A stretch of 64,000 nucleotides of DNA from Parelaphostrongylus tenuis (lineage: Eukaryota; Nematoda; Chromadorea; Rhabditida; Metastrongylidae): NCBI GenBank assembly GCA_019055375.1, contig JAHQIW010001222.1, forward strand, positions 147,001-211,000, read 5' to 3'. The number at the start of each line of letters is the position of its first letter. Position 1 is the first letter of the stretch. This document shows, one piece after another, positions 1 to 31,180 of the stretch. A model generated the notes under the pieces. That model worked only from the letters and a program-made list of their open reading frames with translations. It had not been told where the DNA came from and did not search any database. Made by a program: the position numbers and the translations under genes.

Positions 1-1629
1 CTAAGTCGTCTACTAGTGAAAAAGAGGTTCATTTTACCCAAAAACGCTCATTATCTCGTCTTCGGACCAAAGTTAACCAAGAAGTTGCATTTCTGGTTAT
101 TATCATGCTGTATTGACATATACAGTTTGTGTTCAGACGTATGACATACTACTCCCAATGAAAGGACGTCCTATGCGGTAGCGTTCGATGAAATGGGTAC
201 CGTGGAGTCAGTAAAACTTCAAGGCTTTCATAATTTACAAAAATCAAGGTAGATGATCCAGGAGAAGAATTGCTCAACCACTTAACTACACCCACTGAAG
301 ATATGATGATGCAAGGAAAGAAGATCAATTGTCATCGTACTGATGAAATGCCAGCTGAATACCGCTTGCCCCGTTGGAAAATCTAAAACTCGAAATATGT
401 CACGATAGAAGAGTTTGCGGAGGTGGTAATCATGTCAACACAAGCTTTAATCGCGGTATTAAAAGGACAAAGGAAGCTCTCACTCACGTTAAACAATGCC
501 TAAAGTATGCGTGAACGAACGACAATGCAGATGGTTTTCGATGAGTGTTCTGCAAGGGTAATCTGAAGAAGATAAGACCGAGGCATCTTTAATGAAACTC
601 TGGAAGCTGTTTGAAAACGGTTTCATAGAATCCTCGAAAAGGCTTCACACTGAAATTAAACGAGTTTTTACGCGTCTTTTACCACTCCAAAACCAAGAGT
701 CTTCCACTGGAAATTATAATAATGAAGTGGACTGTTACACAGAAAACTGGTATTTTCATGTGATTAGTGTCACTTTTGTTATAATGTTTCGCATGGTATT
801 GATTTATTAGAATGAATTTGTTATATAAGTAAATTATCGCCTTAACTACTTATTGAAGAGTTTCACGTCAGTGCCAGGCGAGTCAATCTTGGAACACGCG
901 AAGAGACTCATGCCTCCAGAAAGATTTAATTTATGAGTTGCATGAACTGCAACATGTTGTGATTTAACATCTACACTTGGAAAGGTTTGGGAACAAAATA
1001 TGCATTCTTCTTTACAGAGAAGAACACCGCGGAAGTGCAGTATGCCACTCCGTCACATTAGCATCGATTTGGGTTAACCATGAATTCTGTAAGGAGCGAC
1101 GAGTTGATGGAAGGTTTGGAAATCTAAGACGTCCTTGTAATAGATTCTTTGAACAAATGACAATCTTACGCACTGCACAAGGGCTCGCCACAAGGCATAC
1201 AGCACTTGCACCACTAGAAGTTCGCTACTTTCCAACTACTTTCGTATCTGCTATATGCACTACAGTGCAATACACGTGTTACAATTTTGCAGCCTCGTCA
1301 GTTTCAAGGTGCCTTTCGTCTGAATCAATCCCTCGTGTGTAAAACCCCTTAATAATTATTAGGTATGTTGAATTTGGAGCGGGGTCTTAGAAAAACACTC
1401 GAAACGAATGATATAACATTTCATAATTGCTAGCCAAGAGCAATCGAGTGTACAGCAGTGCCTGTTTGTTGATTTTTGCTATTTGATTGCTCGTGTAAAT
1501 ACTACGTCCACGGTTCCTCTATGTAAGAGCTGCAATTCCGAAACACACGTGTGGTACTGTATAGGTGCCCATAGAGACCATATGCAAGGCTAGAAATAAT
1601 CATTAGGCATGTTAAAATTTGAGCGTAGT
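1..1629. other. Left-edge stretch without a recognisable gene
   Basis: Open frames here are short and none shows a known domain or a consistent exon structure. The longest (977-1342, plus) encodes a Cys-rich 121-residue frame that I do not recognise. A sentence-like block ('agaaaacactcgaaacgaatg') occurs near 1390 and again near 1636, so at least part of the stretch is repeated DNA upstream of the reverse-transcriptase remnant. Confidence 0.4.
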
Positions 1630-2340
1630 TCTAAGAAAACACTCGAAACGAATGTATGACTCTCCTGAAAACAATGTCTTCCCCCAAGTTATCCAACGAT
1701 TTATTCGAGAACACTACGAAAACTGGGGACGAGTAGCGCACCAATGAATGTCGTACGTCACCTTTGTTTTGCTGATGACATCGTCATTATAACGGCAACA
1801 ATCACTCAATAGGAATTAATGCTACTCGACTCTAAGGAATTATCTCCCATAAACAAAGAGAATTTTATCCAAATGACTGCTTCTTCTTGGATTTTAGGAT
1901 AAATATCTCCAGATGATCCAGTTCTGTGTATATGGATGAGGAGGTCAACGTCGCCAACATCATTACTCCATGGCTAACCGGGAAACATAGGCTCTTGAGA
2001 AAACTTACAAAAATGCTTTGAGACTATAGTTGGAAGAGCATAAACGTCTAATATCGTCTGGTTCTTGTATTGCACCATCCTTCATAATATTCCGCGGGAA
2101 CTTGCACGCTTCGCTTCGGTTTTGGTAAACAAAATGCATTAAACGTTTTTGAAGGCCTTATCGAGGACGAATGTCACGTAATTATGAGAGGAATTTGGTG
2201 TTCCAGAACATAGTGATAAAGTTAAGTAATGATAGCGCGTTTGCCAATATATCGAGGATTGGCTCTGGGAGGAACTAGTGATGACTCTTGACGACAATCC
2301 CTCACCAGGAATAGCCGTAAAAGACTGCGTTCTCTGATTG
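1630..2340 (+). mobile_element. Decayed RTE-like non-LTR retrotransposon (reverse transcriptase remnant)
   Basis: The plus strand encodes broken pieces of a non-LTR reverse transcriptase. Around 1675-1735 one frame reads like the conserved 'SPKL..DLFENTT' block that precedes the catalytic site, and at 1744-1812 another frame gives HLCFADDIVIITATITQ, with the catalytic F-A-D-D at 1768-1779, followed by a stop. Near 1920-1980 comes a stretch like the '(S)VYLGREVN' block of nematode RTE elements, and near 2165-2260 a weak match to the C-terminal region. Every block is in a different frame or interrupted, so this is a dead copy. The assignment to RTE rests on motif wording recalled from the family, not on a search. 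Confidence 0.65.
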
Positions 2341-4119
2341 TCAACTACACTACAGAAGAGTTACCAACTCCGATAACCAAAGTTTTGCATGAGTATATTA
2401 AATGCGATTTTTGACTGTTTTGACAATGTATTTCAAGCAACGAAAATCGCCGATATACGACAAGAACGACTGAAAAGAAGTGTGGTGCCTTGTCATATCG
2501 CTGGACTATTACCGGCGCAAGTGCAACGTTGAAGATAGGTGACTGGTATCGTATAGGAGAGGAAGTTGCTAATTGCGGTTCTAACACCCAAAACAATTTG
2601 GTGCATTCGATATACTCGGCATTTCAAAGCATTGATACCAGAAAATGAATGTTATTATTAATTTCTCCGCGGAAAATGTTGGAAATGTATATGTACATCG
2701 TGCCGCTTCCGAAATTTCTCACAAAATGAGATATGTTGGGTTTTTCATTCATTTCAGGAGATGGGGGTGGCCGATAATACGCTCTCTGTAGCGATTTTCT
2801 TCAATTTCGATTGTGACTTGTTCAGTAATAGTATACATTAACAATCTAAGAAACATTACATAAAAAAAAACTAATAATTATGTTATTGTGGAGATTGTTT
2901 ACCTAGCATCCCATTTTCATTTATGAATAATCTGTCTATTCACAAATACACCAATGAAGCTTAGACATTTAGAAAGTATCTGTGACGAAAGCGATCAAAT
3001 CAAGCAACGTGAGTCATTGTTTTAGAAAGGCGATAAAGTCAGAGCTAATTTATCAAACTTCTCATTATTTTTTCTATTTCTACTAATACTACGTGCTTTG
3101 AAAATCTCCTGGAGATTTCTCTAATCGTTTCTTGATGGTGAGAACGACTTTTCCAAAAACGATCACGATGTTGATTATTTTTGAATTTCGAATACCGCCG
3201 CAATCGAATGCACTTGAAGAAAAACATCACATGATAGGCTTAACAAATAAATAGGTCACTGTCATAATAGAGAATTGATTTTGAGGACATTATTTCTGAA
3301 GCATTGAATTCGTTTCTTGAGCTGTACTATTGGTTTCTGAACAACTAGATATTCCATTTTTTATAAAATTATGGGTTTCTTCAAAAAGAACCCACTATTT
3401 ATTAATGTTAAAAAGAACCGAATCAATATTATTTATTAATGAATAACGACGACATAGCTATATGATAGCACTTTTTTAATTGCTAATAGTTGCCACTTGT
3501 ATCACTCTAAAGTCTTCTAGTTATCGAGCGGACTCCGGTAGCTCACAAACATCGAGTATCCCCAAACTATCATTGTAATCCTTTCTTCTTGAATCTGTAC
3601 TCGAAGAGGAGGTCACTACGGATAGCTCGCAGTTCATTGTTATTACACTAACTTCTAGCTTGTCGTCCAAAAGAACATACTCAACTTCTCTTCATCCTGA
3701 GTGGCTGCGATGAGAAAATAATTCCTCGGTTTAAATCGTACTATGACATCAGCAAGCACCCTGTAGCCACGATGAACAGTAACTCTGATAAAGCACATAA
3801 AATGACTTGTAGATAGGAACGGAGAAAAGAGTAGTACCCACGTAGATAGGAACGGAGAAAAGAGTAGTACTCTCGTTTCAGTTTTGCTATATGATGCGTA
3901 GCTAAAACGTTACTCAATAATTTACGCATCATAATTGCAGATGCACAATGGTATCTGTGCAAAACACGATCGGAATGTGCTGATATCGAGGACTGATGGG
4001 CCACTAATCGTAGCCTGTAAAATCAAGGATTACTGGATTAGTAAATAATGCGATTATGATAACATCAGTGCAATACTACTCCTTAAAACGATGATTAGTT
4101 CCTTTTATTCTAAATCAAA
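2341..4119. other. Intergenic stretch, no gene seen
   Basis: No frame in this AT-rich interval shows a known domain or good splice structure. The only clear structure is a two-copy tandem repeat at 3809-3870, listed separately. Confidence 0.4.
3809..3870. repeat. Two-copy tandem repeat, 33-nt period
   Basis: The 29-nt block beginning gtagataggaacggagaaaa occurs at 3809 and again at 3842, separated by four bases, with no mismatch over the block. It looks like a recent local duplication. Confidence 0.85.
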
Positions 4120-4120
4120 A

Positions 4121-4416
4121 GGATCGCATGCGGCGCAGTGGTTAGAAATGCTTTGCGTCACACACATAGTTGATAGTTTGTTCTCACGCTCATGGCTAAC
4201 GAAGCCATCTATCTCTGCGGAGTAGATACATTGACACCAGAACAGACTTGTCCGAGAGGATGAGCAGATCTGACTCGATACAAGGGTAGGCCACTGCGAA
4301 TCACTGTTAAGGCCACATTGTGCATTCAATTATCTCAAACGGAACTGAAAATTTGAGACGAATGCATGGCGCATCCCTCTGGGATTATCGATGCTGAGAG
4401 CTCTATCCTTTACCTT
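4121..4416 (+). mobile_element. tRNA-derived SINE, family A (plus orientation)
   Basis: The head carries an A-box-like 'gcggcgcagtggttagaaa' and a degraded B box ('tagtttgttctcac'). It is followed by 'gctcatggctaac', the body 'ccactgcgaatcactgttaa' and the 3' part 'aatgcatggcgcatccctct', and it ends with 'ctatcctttacctttttc'. The order of blocks matches the best copy at 51334-51620. Confidence 0.8.
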
Positions 4417-5325
4417 TTTCTTTCATTTGAATAGCGAAATCACTGGTGTATTTATAAAGAATTACGAGGCTGAAATATCTTGTGCTGATTTACCTGTTGA
4501 AAATTTTCCATGCATTCATTTCCATTCGCGCCTCCTCAAAGGTGGCTGATTTCATATTGGACACATAAGGGAGTTTTGAGGACACATCAACTATCAGCGA
4601 AGTACATTAGATTTTTCCAAACGAGTGTGGCACCACTTCCTCGGTTGCACAAGGATGGATGTCTTGGTTTGTTCAAGACGCGATACCGGACTGAAGTCCA
4701 AATGAGCACCTCTAACCACCACACTTCATGCACCCTTATTTGTCGGAATACATTTATTATTAGCGCAGTTATTGAATGCACTCCGTTTTGTCAAGATAAT
4801 CGATCTGGGCTCCTTATCAATTACAGCTACCTAGGCAAACAATAGGCAGAAACACCCGTCAGCAACAGTTGTGTCTTTTAATGGTAACTATCGATTGACG
4901 TTTGGAATATCCGTTATTTTGAATACTCCATGGTGTCATTCCTTTTATATAATTTCCCTCATCATTCTATTGCAGTTAACAAGACAACTGAAAATAAATC
5001 ACTGCATTGCTCTTTATATATGTGCCATTCTTTCTTCTTCATTTTATTTGTGCTGCTTAGTTTTGAGTTAGACTTTATTTTTCTACCTTTGCTTTTGAAG
5101 GTTTTATTTCTGAAAGCAGGATTTTAAGCTGCACGTTTTGCTCTAATCTCATCAAATCATTTGAATCTTGTAATGGGAAGCATTTCTGTCACTCACTTTC
5201 ATCTCTTCATCTCGACCCATAATTCCTTTAATTTGTTCTTTACACCTCATTTCTTAACGATCATCATTTCTGACGTCTTTAGTCAGATTCCGCGGCTTAT
5301 GAGAATGACTTTTCAAACGGGACTT

Positions 5326-5490
5326 TTTTTATTTAATCGCTTCTACCGGTGGTATGATGTTACAAATATGTACCCATTGATGTAGAGTGATGTGCAAAAC
5401 TTTCGCGTCATGCGGGACTAGAACCCGCACCTCACTCTTTTTGGGGAATGCGTGCTCTATCCGTTACACTACTGACGCCCATTTTGCGAT
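5326..5490 (-). mobile_element. tRNA-derived SINE, family B, with intact tRNA-like fold
   Basis: Read on the minus strand, 5478 down to 5405 folds like a tRNA: acceptor GCGTCA pairs with TGACGC, and GCGGG-TTCTAGT-CCCGC makes a perfect 5-bp T stem with a 7-nt loop containing the B box. An A-box-like 'TAGTGTAACGGATAGAGC' is present. The anticodon arm (CATTC/GAGTG) has an 8-nt loop, so a working tRNA is unlikely. The non-tRNA tail to 5326 is shared with copies at 22.4 and 22.7 kb ('cttctaccggtggtatgatg'), which identifies it as a retroposon rather than a tRNA gene. Confidence 0.8.
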
Positions 5491-5512
5491 GTGTAGAATG
5501 GGAAAGCTCCCG

Positions 5513-5575
5513 GAAAGAGTGAGGTGCAAGTTCTAGTCCGCCTGACGCGAAAGTTTTGCGCATCACTCTGCATCA
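5513..5575 (+). mobile_element. Partial family B SINE in inverted orientation
   Basis: The sequence 'gaaagagtgaggtgcaagtt' followed by 'ctagtccgcctgacgcgaaa' is the reverse complement of the 3' half of the tRNA-like unit at 5405-5478. The two together form an imperfect inverted repeat just upstream of the daf-3 start. Confidence 0.75.
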
Positions 5576-5638
5576 ATGAATTTTCATCTAGTGCAAACGC
5601 CAAAATTTCCTAGAGTATTCTCAGAAGTAATTCCATTC

Positions 5639-5652
5639 TCCTTTTCTTGCAG
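5639..5652 (+). promoter_or_regulatory. Candidate trans-splice (SL) or 3' splice acceptor before daf-3 ATG
   Basis: The run 'tccttttcttgcag' ends immediately before an ATG that opens the daf-3 reading frame. In nematodes such an acceptor with no coding sequence upstream is typically used for spliced-leader addition. An upstream non-coding or coding exon cannot be excluded from sequence alone. Confidence 0.55.
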
Positions 5653-17893
<12,241 letters not shown>

Positions 17894-20800
17894 ACGAACA
17901 AACACAAGCATTCTCTTCATGTTCCTACGCTACGTCGAACGTCTCGTGTCTTTCGCTACAAATCATACCACTGTATTCTATCGTAGTGATCGGGTATCAG
18001 TTGAATTAGTTGAGCGTTTCCATTTTTGTGTTGTGGTTCATTAAATATCAATTCATCTCATTTAAAAACCGTTACACAAAAAATCCCTACGCACAGTGTG
18101 CACTCGGTACGAAAAGGCAGCGAATGTGTGTTGATTACCTTGCGACAATTTGCAGCTAATATAAATAGACGAAGCGCATCTCATTCGCAATCTACAAATC
18201 ACGGCAGATACAAAATTTTACGATTTAGACAGGCTTTAATCACCTGTCGTCCCGTTGACCGTCAAGTGACCGGGCGAGCACCAGAAACACTAAATTTTTC
18301 CCCTTCCTTCATCTTTGATGATAATTATATTCATCTAGCATCTACAGAGATACAGCTTTGCGTCCGTCCATAGGTCTGGCGTCATTCAGAGCAGCGTTTT
18401 TTTAACTGATATCCGAGCAAACTTGAACATTTCAAAATCGAGTGAGTGCCGGATAATCTGCTGAAATTATGTCCAAGCAGGACTATAATTTAGTACTTCA
18501 TAATAGCATCATAGGGTACTTAACTTATTGAAGTCCAGTTGTCTACTACTATATTTCGTCGCTTATATCATAATTATGATAAATGAACGATACTCCACCT
18601 CAAGAGGCTTGTACTTTGTCACTAAACCCATCAAGCGTTTCATTTTGATCTATAAGATACGACACATCGCTGTAGCGTACTTAGGTACGATAATTATGGC
18701 TCTCTAGTGCCATTTTAATCCCCTAAGCCGTTTCCGGACCCTTTTCCTATTCTATGAATCAAATTATAGAATTTTTTTATTCACATGACCCGTCCTCACG
18801 ATTTTTATTGCACGGATCCTGCACTTCTAGCATTCAATCCGTTTGTCATCTTCTTTTTGAATGACGTAGAATACCGGTGAAGCTTGTCTCCTTGCAATCT
18901 CGAGGACAGCCTGACTGTGGCGTCCTTGTTGACTGCCGGAGTGTTGTGGGTGGGCCATGCGCGCCGCGACGAGCATCACAACCACTCGGCTACGGCGCCT
19001 CACAATATGGGATAATCATCTTGGAAATCAGTTCGCCGCGTCAAAGCTGAATACTGTTTACTAACTCATTCTTTATTTCAATGTGATGCTGTGACTGGTC
19101 CGGACGTGATGAGTTAAACTTCCTCTTTACTAAACACCTAAAATTTGTGCGCAAAGAAATTCTCCACTCCCCCTATCCACTATTTCAAATAAACAAAAGA
19201 AGACAAATTTCTAAAACTGACAAGGCCAGAAGTCATGAAATTCTCGTCATTATGCAGCCAACTAACAAAAGGCGATTGACGAAATACCATGTAATGTCGG
19301 CTATTCCATGCCGTCAACTTTTTCCCTGCATGAGCAAAATATCTGTCTCATTATAGAAGCACTTAGTAATCATCAGAACCAGTGAATACAGTCATGTTGT
19401 CATTTCATCTTACTTTTTGCCAAATCTAGTATTCTATAATGTGTTTTGCTATCACATCGTTTGCCACTCAGTCATACGTCTGGTAACGTTTATTTTATTA
19501 GGCTCCTAAGTCCTATATGAAGTGTAACAACTATGTACACAATAGTATGCAAGTCCAATGTTTGTGAACAATAGGATAAGTACGCGATATCAGCTTGACG
19601 TTCCCATTTTTGAACGATTGCTGTCCAATTGTTCTAGATTTCGTCACATCTCAAACCTTGTTGAGGATATATCGCTTCTCTGCTCAAAATTGCTTCGAAC
19701 AAATCTTAGTGATCTCTTTTTAATTCATGTCGTATAACAGAATGCGAACTTGATGACACAAAGACGTTGTCCAAGATCTCCTGAATATCCACTGAGTTAG
19801 TTGTCATTCAGATGTACACTTACATAACGTCCTTTGCTAACGAACAGTACAGTAGTTGTTGAACATTGTCTTCATTTGATTTTTTAAAAAACTTCGTTGA
19901 AGAACTTCAATTTATTTCCACAAGACTTTCTATTAAGCATTTTCTCTCTATAATGTATAAAGAAATGAAATAAATTAAAAAAAAATAAAAATGAGTCCGT
20001 GGAGATGCATCGAACTTCTTTGACGAGGATTTGAAAAATATTAAAGCAATGTTCACATATGATAAAGGCTGCAAGATACCGACTGAAAACAAGACGGTGC
20101 GACATGCGATATTTTGCTTAAAGAGCGCTGTGGCGATGTTCCCGCTTTGTTACTCCCTGGTATGGGACGTGTTATACTGATACGTGACCAGAAGTGCGAA
20201 ACCATCGAAGCATACGTGTACCACTAACATACATATCAAAACCTTGAACAAGGCTTAATAAAGTCTGGGGATACATGTCGACGCACAGTAGTGGTCGAAG
20301 TCTAAAATACAAAGACATTTCATCCACCTCAGTTTTCATATCTTTGATAGAAAGCTAGCTTCCTGCACTTCCGTCGTTGTATATATCAGAAACTCCAATA
20401 ATTTTCACCTTTAGTCTCTCCATTTAGTTCGGGCGTAATGCTTCCCAACTGTCTTCCAATGAAGTTCCCTAAAGCATTGCCGCTCTGGATCTCATTCCAT
20501 GTGACCTTTGAATGTTCTATTAACGTGGGAATAATGCAAATGGGAGGTGGGAACACCACAGGATAGTCATCATCAGAAACTCTCAAGCCAACCAAGTTTG
20601 ACATTTGTTGATGAAAAGGTGATAAATGGATCCTTGATCTTCAAAAATCGCTTAGCATCGCTAGACCAAAGCTCACCACAAACACGGAAAAAATCGGCGT
20701 TTCTTTTGTTATCAGCTCTGTCATAATAATATCAGTGGATCGAATTCGATATGGTTGCTCACCACGCAGTTCTGTCATGTTATCCCATTGCAGTTGCTAA

Positions 20801-21495
20801 GGTACGTACTCGAGAATTACTCCACACAACTTAGCGAGGTATTAGCACCTTGATGAGCTCTCCTATTGACGTCTGACATAACTCCATTTTGAAATGATAA
20901 CATATTATTTGCGATAATGCTGGATGTGAAGTACACTTATATGCTGAACAGACATGCAACATCTACTTAGAATTTGTATCACCGCTTGTGTTTCAAACTA
21001 TTGATATGCACCAGTAAGTTTAGTAGGTGTGTGAATTAACCGTCATAGCGGACATTTTCAACACACTACTTAGTTGCATGGTTGGCACTCATCTAGCGTT
21101 CTGTGAATTCTGTTCAGTACGACTTGACCAATGAAAAGACGATACTATTCCGTCTGCAATGTAGATATCAAACCAATTTATACACGAGGTCATACATCAA
21201 TACAAGCACGTAACGACAAAGGTCGAAATTAGGAGTCATCTAGTATTCAAATAGGTGCTACAACTATGAATCAGATGCAAATCCGGGTTTCAAACCTTCA
21301 ATTTGGTGAATATGACATAAGACTTGGATGAGAAGATCGTTAATCGTTAACTAGGAGGACAGTCATGCAGAATTCAACGCCGCATAACAAGTTAGCAAAT
21401 TGCAAAGCCCATCGCCGTACAAAAAGTTGAGGAACCTAATTATTACATTACCGTCGGCGCACTACATGCGCACATTGAACACTTATGTACATGAA
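17894..21495. other. Spacer between the convergent daf-3 and gsp-2 genes
   Basis: No conserved exon is visible. It must hold the 3' UTR and poly(A) site of both genes, but I do not see an unambiguous AATAAA close to either stop. A family C SINE occupies 18864-19003. A minus-strand frame at 20386-20604 (72 residues, Pro-rich start 'PVVFPPPICIIPTL') is only faintly reminiscent of a retrotransposon gag and I do not assign it. Confidence 0.5.
18864..19003 (-). mobile_element. tRNA-derived SINE, family C
   Basis: Read on the minus strand it starts with a Ser/Leu-tRNA-like head 'GGCGCCGTAGCCGAGTGGTT' and 'GATGCTCGTCGCGGCGCGC', followed by a body 'CAGTCAACAAGGACGCC' and 'GAGATTGCAAGGAGACAAGC'. The same blocks in the same order occur at 43655-43831. 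The B box region is degraded in this copy. Confidence 0.7.
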
Positions 21496-28397
<6,902 letters not shown>

Positions 28398-28829
28398 CAC
28401 AGCAAATCCAGCCGCTGTTGAACACGGTCGACCACCGACGACGAATAAATGTCAAGTGATCTGAAACCACACCAATTCCCTCAGAATAACGACTTGATAG
28501 AGACAGATAAAGAGAAATCTCCGATTAACTGATAAACAACCGACAAACACTCGAAAACACTGATACTTCGAGAAACTGATAGAGACACTAGAAACTTCAA
28601 AATCGATAGAGAAAATTCCAAAAAAAAAAAATGAAGAGAGAGAGCCGGGCGTCTTTCTCCTCCTCTACCAAGGAAGGGAATAGAGCCCGGACCTCGCTCA
28701 AAAATGGCAATATTAGTGATCAAGAAGAAATCCTTATTCAACTGTTTTTTAGAGCGGATTCACGATCAAAGGCAAAAAGAAGGCCGTAAGAGCTCGAAGA
28801 AGAGAATGATATAGGTGATAGACGAAATC

Positions 28830-28904
28830 CTGACCTCGGAAGGGAACTGAACCCGCGTCTCACCGTTTCGGGGACGCGTGCTAACCAGCTGAACTAACGA
28901 GACC
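28830..28904 (-). mobile_element. tRNA-like SINE head (separate family)
   Basis: Minus strand: 'GGTCTCGTTAGTTCAGCTGG', 'TTAGCACGCGTCCCCGAAAC' and 'GGGTTCAGTTCCCTTCCGAG'. The first and last seven bases pair, with two wobbles, but the anticodon arm is a 6-bp stem with a 13-nt loop and the T stem is poor. I take it as a retroposed or pseudo tRNA just upstream of gsp-2. Confidence 0.5.
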
Positions 28905-29035
28905 TTATGCCAGCACTCTTTTTGAAGCAATTGATGGCAATTAACGACATATTTAATGATATTCGTCGAGCAACCTTAGATTGAAGACAGGAAAAAAAAA
29001 CTGGAAGAAATAGGAAACACCCGCCCCCTCCTGGA

Positions 29036-29275
29036 TTAGGCCAATCTCGACGGCATTTCCGAGCGCACGAGCGAATCCACCTTTGCACGCCGACGCGCCG
29101 CGACGCTTTGGGATCCATTCCAACCGCGTGTCTTACAACGAGAACTTAATGTTTTTTCATACGGTAGAATCAGCTGATGCAGTTGTTCGTAACATGTCGG
29201 AGGTGCACGTGGCTTCCATCGATCACCGACTCTTACTCGTGTAAAAGTTCGTTCCCTCTCCCAGGATTCATTGAG
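29036..29275 (-). other. GC-rich minus-strand frame of unknown origin
   Basis: A 111-residue minus-strand frame (29371-29036) has a composition unlike the AT-rich surroundings: WERERTFTRVRVGDRWKPR near its middle and RRRAKVDSLVRSEMPSRLA at its end. Its first third runs into the minisatellite. No domain is recognised and no splice partner is seen. It may be a repeat-derived frame; the sharp GC change at both ends supports an inserted block. Confidence 0.3.
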
Positions 29276-29299
29276 TACAGCTCCTTGAGGTCCCCCATT

Positions 29300-30490
29300 T
29301 GGGGATTTTCCTTGGAACTTGTGGGGATTTTCGAGCGCCAAATGGGAGATTTCCCTCGGACTTTTGGACATTTTCTGACTTGAATGAGAGATTACCTATG
29401 GGCTTTTGGGTGTTTTGACTGGATACGAAATTTACTTTGAATTTTCACCTGATTTTTCACTCCATTGGGCTATTTTCTTACAACTTCTGGCCGTTTTTTG
29501 ACTCGAATGGAAGGTTTCCTTTAAGTTTAGGCCTTTTTTTGATCAAAAGGAGAGATCTTTTGGACTTTGGGGTTTTTAAACCAGCTAGGAGGTTTCCTTT
29601 AGGCTTCTGGGCGTTTTTTGACTTCATGAGTTTTCATTGATTTTGGCCTCTTTTTGATTAAATAGAGATTCCTTTGGACTTTGGGGTTTTTAACCAGCTA
29701 GGAGGTTGCCTTCAGGATTCTGGGCGTTTTTGGCTTCAGTGGAAGTTTTCCATTTGATTTTGGCCTCTTTTTGTTCAAAATGAAAGATCTCTTTTGCACT
29801 TTTGGGGTTTCTAAACCAGCTAGGAGGTTTCCTTCAGGCTTCTGGGCGTTTTTTGACTTCAGTGAAACTTTTACATTTGATTTTGGCCTCTTTTTGATTC
29901 AAGTGAGAGATTTCCTTCGGACTTTTGGGGGTTTCTAAACCAGCTAGGAGGTTTCCTTCAGGCTTCTGGGCGTTTTTTTGACTTCAGTGAAACTTTTACA
30001 TTGATTTTGGCCTCTTTTTGATTCAAGTGAGAGATTTCCTTCGGACTTTTGGGGTTTTTAAACCAGCTAGGAGGTTTCCTTCAGGCTTCTGGGCATTTTT
30101 TGACTTCAATGAAAGGCTTCCTTGAGGCTTTTGAGTGTTTTTTTTTTACTCATGTGAGAGATTACCTCTGAACTTTTGGCTTTTTTTTACTTGAGCAGGG
30201 GTTTTCTCTCAGGCTTCTGGCCGTTTTTTAGATTTAACTGGAAGGTTTCCTTTGAGCTTTTGGGTGTTTTTTGACTCGACTGGGAGATTTTTTTCCTAAT
30301 TTTTTTGGGTTTTTGATCCAGTTTGGAGGTTTTTCTTTGAACTTTAGGCCGTTTTTCTTTACCTAAGCAGGAGATTTCCTCTGTGATTTTGGCGTTTTTT
30401 GTTCGATTAGGAGATGCACATGAAACTTTTGGCCGTTTTTTTTTTCTACTCATGGTAAACTTCCTTAGGACTTTTGGTCGTTTTCCACTT
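29300..30490. repeat. Minisatellite: 41-nt monomer in a 123-nt higher-order repeat
   Basis: The tract is made of about 29 degenerate copies of a 41-nt monomer of the form 'gattcaagtgagagatttcc' plus 'ttcggacttttggggtttct'. In the centre three variant monomers recur in fixed order: one starting 'gacttcagtgaaactttt', one 'gattcaagtgagagattt' and one 'aaccagctaggaggtttcc'. The third recurs at about 29578, 29692, 29815, 29938 and 30061, giving a trimer period of about 114-124 bases. Lys-rich minus-strand frames across it reflect the skewed base composition. Confidence 0.9.
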
Positions 30491-31180
30491 ACTTGTCGTT
30501 CTCTGGATTTTCCATTTATCGGTTGATCTCTGTGTATTTTGTAAGCAATTCGTCATTTTCTCTCGCGATATGCCCGCCTTTTCTTACGAACTTTGTGATA
30601 TTTTATTTTCTCCGAGGTCTTTCCACCGTCGACTATTTCTAAGACTAAGTCGATCGCGGCTTTTCGTCTACTTGATCCTCTTATTCTGTTGTTGTTCCAA
30701 GTAGCCAAGGCTGTAGGAGAGAGAGTAGTTATGTAGAGTGCGCTCTTGATCTCGCTGAAGAAGAGTGGAGATTGAAATTGTATCGTTCAGTAGATCGTAG
30801 TTCTTTACACGGGTGATATTGGATGAATCTGAGCTCTAGACGCGGTTCCAGAAGTTCTCGAACCCTCCAATCTGGTTATTTTTCCGTCTTCCTAAGTTTT
30901 TCCCTCGTATCTACTCGATAAACTCTTCTAAATGAACGATACGATTTTTGAGTTGAGATGGAGAAAATGTGATTGGGTGTGGCCGCTTGTCGTCATCGCT
31001 TATTTTTCATGTCTAGTGAGTTCTAGTAGAAACGCGGAAAAATGGCTGGGGTTTCAGCTAAGTAAACAACCAAGCTAACCACGCCAAACAAGCCCTTTCT
31101 GTTGACTTTGTTTCTACAAATAACAAACAGATAGGCCATGAGAAACATACTTTTTAGGATTAGGAAATCAATTGATGTTC

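Noticed and set aside
977..1342. 121-residue plus frame near the left edge
   Set aside because: No domain, no splice context, located in repeat-rich DNA beside an RTE remnant.
20386..20604. Minus frame with 'PVVFPPPICIIPTL' suggesting a BEL/Pao-like gag
   Set aside because: Only one weak block; no protease, RT or LTR nearby.
30187..30453. Lys-rich 88-residue minus frame resembling a nuclear basic protein
   Set aside because: It is the complement of the T-rich 41-nt minisatellite; the monomer length is not a multiple of three, so frames change with each unit.
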